A program made the position numbers and the translations under genes. Shown piece after piece: positions 58,133-64,000 of a stretch of 64,000 bases of DNA. Source of the DNA: Pseudophaeomoniella oleicola (lineage: Eukaryota > Ascomycota > Eurotiomycetes > Phaeomoniellales > Phaeomoniellaceae); the NCBI GenBank assembly GCA_003868215.1, contig QWDQ01000033.1, positions 186,001-250,000 on the forward strand, in the 5' to 3' direction. Each line of letters begins with the position of its first letter. Position 1 is the stretch's first letter. Under the pieces are notes generated by a model, which made no database searches, was not told the origin of the DNA, and saw nothing but the letters and a program-made list of their open reading frames with translations.

Positions 58133-59301
58133 GGATAGGAGAAAGGAGATGTTAAGAGAAAGAGTCAGGAAAACAGAGGTCCCGCTTTCAAGGAGAAACA
58201 GATGGATTCACTTCATGTGTATACACACTTACTCTTAACTCCCCCCTGGTGCAGGCCATTTCAGTCATGATGCATGGGTCGAGACACGATATACTTCCTG
58301 ACGTAGTCGAAGTTAGAAGATGTGGCGGAATGATTGGAGTGTTCCGGAGGTGGAAGAATCATGATGAAATCAGTGTTGCTGGACCCCAAATCCTTTCCAC
58401 AGAGTTGACCATCATCAGAATATCATTGAATGGGATTCAACAGGACAACCCACGGTGAGACAATGAGCAATAAAAAAATATAAACAGAGACAGAAATGGT
58501 AGAGATTCAAGGATGGGAAGAAAAACATTTCGTGCTGACAGTTGGTGGAAGAGGTTCAAAGGTCACGTGTTCCTATCGCTTTTGCGTCCAATGAGTAGCA
58601 GTAATTACGTCTGTCTCGATAGATGCCTGAACAGTCTTGACAAGTGCATACAGCATGTATGATGAGACAAGTGGTTCAGTCCATCTGTATAATCAGCATA
58701 GAATACTAGACTGTCGTAACCTTGTCTCAGTCATATAGAAAGGTCGAACTGGTTGTTGACCGGCCCTCAGCGAACACCACCAATGCACAGTGCTGCAATA
58801 GACATCCAGACTCCTCTGATAGTTCCAGATACATTATTTAGAGCCGTACAAACGAGCAATAGGTGGCTCTGCTCCCTCTCGTGCAAATATAGTACAGTTT
58901 TGGTTTCAAAAGTCTGAATCTGGAATTGACCGAAGCAGGCGGCCGAGAACACAAACACAGCCACGATTTGTCGATGCTTGGCTATCGCGAGTGTTATGTA
59001 CAACAACGCTTCTCAATGCGTCTCCCTGGAGAAAGCACAACCAATGATCATTTCGCAAGTGTGTCACATCATAGTGAGTGACCTTAGGAACTGTTGGTGT
59101 GCTGTTCTGCTATTCTGCTTCGGGCGCGTTTTTGCAAGGACACAGTTCGTGGACTCTGTGCACGCCCTAGCACGTCTTACTACCCATTTCGCATAAGACC
59201 GCGTTGTAGTTCGCTCCTCCTGCAAACTATTACGTTTCTGACACAGAAAGAGGAGCTCGCAAGACCGGTTCATCGTGCTCGTGGTCATTAACTTTTGAGG
59301 A
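58133..59301. other. Divergent intergenic region
   Basis: About 1.2 kb between the unknown gene and the SPRY gene, whose starts face away from each other. Short open frames lack conserved sequence. Nothing else is visible. Confidence 0.45.
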
Positions 59302-60422
59302 ATGGGATTATTCAAATCGCTCAAGGGGAAGCATCCGGATAACATCGGCGGCGAAAATTCGGGTCGATACGACCAATATCAGGATTCGAGTGAGAAGCGC
59401 AGGATATTCGGGCAATCAGGTACTGAAGGTATGTGCCAGCAACCGATGCAAACTTGCTTTTTCTTCAAGGTGTTTCTGACCCTTAGCTATAACCAAAAGA
59501 GGAAGGGTATCAACAACCTCCGAAGCAACTAGCCAAGCGGGCTGAGACAACATATCAACCTCCACCTGGACCTCCACCAGATTACGGCAATTTCGGTTCC
59601 CTGACCAACCCTCCTCCCTATCATGATTGGCAGTCTATAGAGGACACGGCGAATCTGCCGCCGCCGCCGACGGTGCGATATGAATCTTCGATTAACAATG
59701 CATCAGAAGAAGATTCTGCTCGTGCACAAGCATGGTGTGATCAAAATCCGCTCTATACACCGTCCAAGCCACATATCGGGATCTACCGCGCAATTCAGTC
59801 AGGTGACGTGAACCTTGTCAAGCCACCACAACTACATGGTGACCTGGTCAAGACCGGCCTGGGCCAATTCCGGGGCAAGACGAAAGGAAGTCGGGATGCA
59901 CTCCTCTTGACAGGGCTTCCCCTGTACTTCGCGGCTGCGGATTCGCCCTTGCAGACAGAGCTCGGTAAGACCATATATTTCGAGGTTAGGCTGGTTCGGC
60001 TAGGCTGGCGAAGCAATGAATCTGGGTTAGCTATTGGCTTCTGTTCACGACCTTACCCTACCTGGAGGCTTTGCGGTTGGGAACGTGCTGGGTTGGGGGT
60101 CCACGGAGATGACGGCCGCCGGTTCATCAACGATTCATTCGGGGGTCATGATTTTACTGAACCGTTTGCGGAAGGGGACACTGTTGGCATAGGCATGACA
60201 TTCACCTCGGGGACTCCAGCCTTCGTCGACGTTGAGGTATTTTTCACTCGGAACGGCAGGCGAGAAGGGGCATGGAACTTGTTCGAGCAACGAGATGAAG
60301 CATGTGGAGATGTGGAGGGATTAGAAAGTCGCTGGGATCTCTACGGTGCAATTGGCGTCTTTGGCGACGTTGATTTCATCTCAGAATTCTCTCCGTCGGC
60401 CTGGCGCTATCAACCGGGATAG
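59302..60422 (+). CDS. SPRY-domain protein
   Basis: Exons 59302-59428 and 59500-60422 give 349 aa. The N terminus MGLFKSLKGKHPDN has a Gly2 that could be myristoylated (inference). A Pro-rich linker follows (YQPPPGPPPDYG, NPPPYHDW), including a PPPY motif of the kind bound by WW domains of Nedd4/Rsp5 ligases. The SPRY fold covers about 165-345: TIYFEVRLVRLGW, LAIGFCSRPYPTWRLCGWER, GVHGDDGRRF, VEVFFTRNGRREGAW, LYGAIGVFGDVDF. A PPxY plus SPRY layout recalls yeast Rsp5 adaptors such as Ssh4, but there is no transmembrane helix here. The 71-nt intron has a CTGAC branch. The role is likely adaptor or membrane-associated, not proven. Confidence 0.83.
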
Positions 60423-63400
60423 AAACGCGAGGACTGACTGATCAGGTCTCTGGAAAATGTCTTCACTTGGGGAAGTGCCGATAATGATCAGACTATTGTT
60501 CGAGCTTGCATTTTCTCTGAAGGGCTATAATCCATGTACTGTATGGTAGTATCGTACTCGTGCAGTAAGTTGCCTACTATTGAATTGTGAGCGGCGTCGT
60601 GGATCTAGTTATGCGATCCCAACCGATTGAGGAAAGTGACACGATGGAGACATTGATGCCAGCAGCAACATCTAGCTTGGTCTAACCTCGTCAAGCCCAA
60701 GCCCATGGCCTTTCGAGGGGTTGCCGTTGGGGTATCATCGAAGTCAGATACGACTGTATGGTGTAGATTGACCGTCAGTGGATTCACTGTTTTGTTGGGC
60801 AGAAAGATCATCAGGGGTGGTAGCCGACTTATCATTGATAACTTAGCTCCGAGTAAGCTTGATCGTAAAGAGACTTGGAAAGAGAGGCCAGAGAATACAG
60901 TAAGTTAATGAAAAGGGTTTCCGGGTTGCTAAGTTACTGAATATAGCAAGTTTCTTGTTGGAGATCTTTAGAGGAGGAGGCGATGATAATGTTACAGTAA
61001 CTGGGAGGTTTCCTTCTTTGCCCATAGTGGGATGTGCGCCGAGATTGGGAAATATCACGTTGATACTGTAGTCACTGTAGTCACTGTAGTCACCATAGTA
61101 TTAGTTAGGCTCTACGTAGTAATAACCAATGCTTCTTTCCAGGGTTCACAGGTTCAATGTTGATTTGACATCTGCCTCGACGGTACGAGACGATTTCATG
61201 ATTTCTTATTGCTGCCTGCTGCCAGCTGCCAGACTTTATCTTATAGGCAACACTGAGCCTCTCTTTACCCTTCTTGAGTCCCCCGAAAAGGCCCCCTCCC
61301 TTTCCTATCTTCACCGCTACTTGTTTCCAGAGGTAGCCGGCCCCTCCCTGTTGCTTTCTGGATTTCGACTATGTACACCGTCTCTGCTTCCTGTGCTTCC
61401 GCGAGATCTTAGAGCCATCCTCCCTGCTGTTACCCGTCGGTTCATCCAGCATGAATGATTTGCATGAACAGCTCTTCGTCTCATCTCTCCACAAACGTCG
61501 TGCCGTCCCGTGGATAGGGTTGAGTCCTATCTGCCTTCGAACGTTATTCACACATCATTCCTTCAATGTCGCATCTATGAGCGTGCTCCTCGACCGGTCT
61601 CACGGCGCTCTTTTGCTCAAAATTAGCACCGACTGTCTGTTCACGTGTTTACCTCTGTTATCTGAGTCTCTGTTGCCGAGAAAGGAGATTCCCGATCAAC
61701 CTTTGCAAGTGGCATAGAGAAGAGAACCTTGGCATTCAGATAGGTCCTTGACCACCATTCCGGCATAACCAAGCAGCACACCATCTTTTCTCTATAAGCC
61801 CTGCAACACTCCATGCATTAGAGGACTCTACATGCAGCTGCATAAGCGCGTGGAAAGCGGACATACTCTTCCGCGTGTTGATCTCTACAAGGATGCATCG
61901 TTGATCGTATGTTGTTTACGGTAAAATAGATCGTGATTTCAATGTCCAGAATTTCTCGTGGCAACGGTCATGATGCATTGAACCTACCACGTCATCTGCG
62001 CTCTTTGTGGCGCTAATCGGCAAATGAAACGAGTGAAAGATAGGAACCTCACGCTGCTACTGGCATAGAATCATATGATATCACCATAGCAGTGCATAAC
62101 GACTGTATCGGTTAAGAGCACTGCAGTCCTTTGGAAAGGTCGGGGCGAAGTCATCGTCGTAATGTACAATTCTTGAGGGGTGCCATTGGGGGGGTTGCGG
62201 AAGTGCTCACCCCAAACATCAACAGGATGAGTCCTAGCGTCGTGCAGTTGGTACCTGTTTACTCTGTTGAGAGGTGATCGTCAGAGCAATCGAGAAAGCA
62301 TGGGAGGCCTGCGACGTAGTATACTCGATTGGAACCTGGGAGGCAAGAGGCTCTGTCTGCTCTGCGAATCTTCAGACAGGCAACGTAATGGTTGACGCTG
62401 CCTGTTCATCCAATGCGCTAATATAGCGACGATAAGCTTCCCTAGTGCTGAGAGGTATCATGTGCGTCAACGCCTGAGATGCTTTCCCAGTGGTAGACAC
62501 CAAAATCGAGCGTCATTGCTAGGGACTCCAGATGTAATGCAAGTTGCCAAAGAGGAAGCTATTCCATACACATCTCGATGCACAACATCGAGGTTGGGGC
62601 AAACGATGCCGAACTGCATATAAGGTATGCCCCGTGACATACTTGCTGTCATCTGTTCTTTTCCGAACTTGTTCGAAACTCGAGCAGCAACGTAGTCGAC
62701 GGGTGTAGTGAACTTGCCATGTACCTGGAGGGGTCGTCGCGAGGGGTAGCTCAGCGACGGACTGCGCTCATGTGGGGCAGACGGATTCGAAATGTCAATG
62801 CGCTGATAAGCAGCTGACAAGCCCGATGTCGCCGAGATCTCAAAGTTACAAGCCCATGATGCCGAGATGGGACCGTCACAGATTGGCCGTGGTGTACTCT
62901 GTTTCTTTGCCCTGGTCTTTCTCCACAAGGTGATTCAATGATGAGTATATCCTCAAGTTGGTATGGCAGCTGACGCAGGACTGTCTCTGTCCAGTCGAAC
63001 TGTTCACACACTCTCGAGGCATTCTCTGAGGTTGTTGACCTGCATGACACGAAGTTTGCAAGATGGCGCAACTCGATCGCTCCGTAAATGAATGTCGGTC
63101 TTTGACGGTTTGGGATTTAGAAGAACGCAAAGCTGGTGGGGTATGGACTGTAAAATTACAGCCACGGCAGTAAGCTTGCATGTAACTATTGCTCTGTCCA
63201 ATACTTGCATAGGACTATGGTACAGTAGTATCCAGCCATGAGTGGATGGTAGCACGAGCCATAGTCCCTTAGCGGGCCAGCGATGCTAAAGTGGCTCCAC
63301 GCACGAGAGGAATGTTGGCGTTGATTGACTAGACCCAGCAGGACCTAGAGGATTTCAAGGACGCAGGACGTTTCTGTATTGGACATGCATCCGAATCCGA

Positions 63401-64000
63401 ATTTTATGCATTGGATGTTGTCACATAGACGCTCAAAACGGTCTGGGTGATCGGCTCTACCAAAGTTGGTACGCTTCGTAAGAGCTTCAGAGGATTGGTT
63501 CATCAGCAGCGACGGCGGCAGTGGCGCGTCAAGATTCCATTTCCAATGGTAGCGACAGTATAGGTGGGATGACTTTGCCAATGGTGTACATATCAGTTGA
63601 CGCCATGGTCAAGAAGGCAGTTTCAACAAAACGGGCTGGTCCGGTCAGAAAGGTGGAAGTTGGCGGGTGATTGGCTTGAGGTAGTTTGCTGTTTTCGAAA
63701 AAGTCCGGGGCAAGCTATCGTTGCGAAACATTGAAGCTTGAAGCTCGTGCCCATGCCTCCAACCACTTCTGGGAGGGATCAGCGTCGACTTGTGCGCCAT
63801 TGTCCGGTCTGATAGGCAAAAATCTTTAGCATGCAGGTTTCTGTTGTTTTTTCCTGTCATCATTTGAAACCTGTCATCACTGGTAGCTACACGGTCATGC
63901 ACGGTCGCACACGAGGTCCTAGTCAACCGCCAGGCGCAAGTCATAGTCATCGATAGCTCGGCCTATCGCTTGCCGGGCATGACCGCAGTAAACAGCCGAT
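60423..64000. other. 3.6 kb without a recognisable gene
   Basis: Frames up to 153 codons occur (for example 62467-62928 minus) but none shows a family signature, and overlapping minus-strand frames do not join into a sensible product by eye. Base composition looks ordinary, so heavy repeat-induced mutation is not apparent. A 9-bp unit, actgtagtc, is repeated three times at 61065-61091. A gene with diverged sequence, a non-coding RNA or the promoter of a gene beyond 64000 remains possible. Confidence 0.4.
61065..61091 (+). repeat. Three-unit 9-bp tandem repeat
   Basis: The unit actgtagtc occurs three times head to tail, followed by a diverged accatagta. Confidence 0.85.

Noticed and set aside
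62467-62928. 153-codon minus-strand frame in the gene-poor end
   Set aside because: No start context, family motif or plausible exon partner. Kept only as part of the unexplained region.

Overview
The window is nuclear DNA of a filamentous ascomycete (Pezizomycotina). The evidence is short introns (mostly 47-120 nt) with GTAWGT-type donors and CTAAC/CTGAC branch sites, single genes with their own promoters rather than operons, pyrimidine-rich leaders before start codons, and family members typical of moulds (Clr2, LaeA-like methyltransferase, GH18 class III chitinase, GH1 beta-glucosidase, Ies4). The class cannot be fixed by reading alone; a leotiomycete-like fungus is my guess. Twenty-seven protein genes (twenty-six host genes and one transposase remnant) are supported. 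Most needed exon joining, and the splice junctions given were checked by hand for frame.

Layout. 0-12 kb: GCN5 (minus) and OST5 (plus) share a short promoter, followed by RAD1, CLR2, an F-box protein, RPA43 (minus) and a membrane J-protein. 12-18 kb: secreted GH18 chitinase, BAP31/YET-type ER protein, GH1 beta-glucosidase (minus). 19-30 kb: Kelch-BTB protein (minus) divergent from CDC20/SLP1, TFIIA large subunit, DUS3. 31-38 kb: GABA/choline-type permease, RPS5, a pogo-like transposase remnant lying in the SDA1 promoter, SDA1. 38-47 kb: a 1,298-residue coilin-like protein, an AIFM3-type Rieske oxidoreductase (minus), SFR1/MEI5 (minus). 47-54 kb: LaeA-like methyltransferase (minus) divergent from a COMT-type O-methyltransferase, then IES4. 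54-60 kb: GID1/RanBPM-like protein, an unrecognised fungal protein (minus), and a second SPRY protein. 60.4-64 kb: no recognisable gene.

Functionally this is mainly a core-nuclear neighbourhood: histone acetylation (Gcn5), silencing (Clr2), remodelling (Ies4), general transcription (TFIIA, RPA43), checkpoint and recombination (Rad1, Sfr1), mitotic exit (Cdc20), and ribosome and RNA work (Rps5, Sda1, Dus3, the coilin-like protein). Accessory functions are limited to two carbohydrate hydrolases, a permease and a divergent methyltransferase pair. There is no polyketide or peptide synthase and no CRISPR, and I recognised no rRNA or tRNA.

The observations most worth a second look are the coilin-like architecture at 38722-42704 and a run of six dibasic sites in the propeptide of the secreted chitinase. 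Next come the transposon end in the SDA1 promoter, the ATG-free and probably intron-containing CDC20 leader, and two SPRY proteins 3 kb apart.
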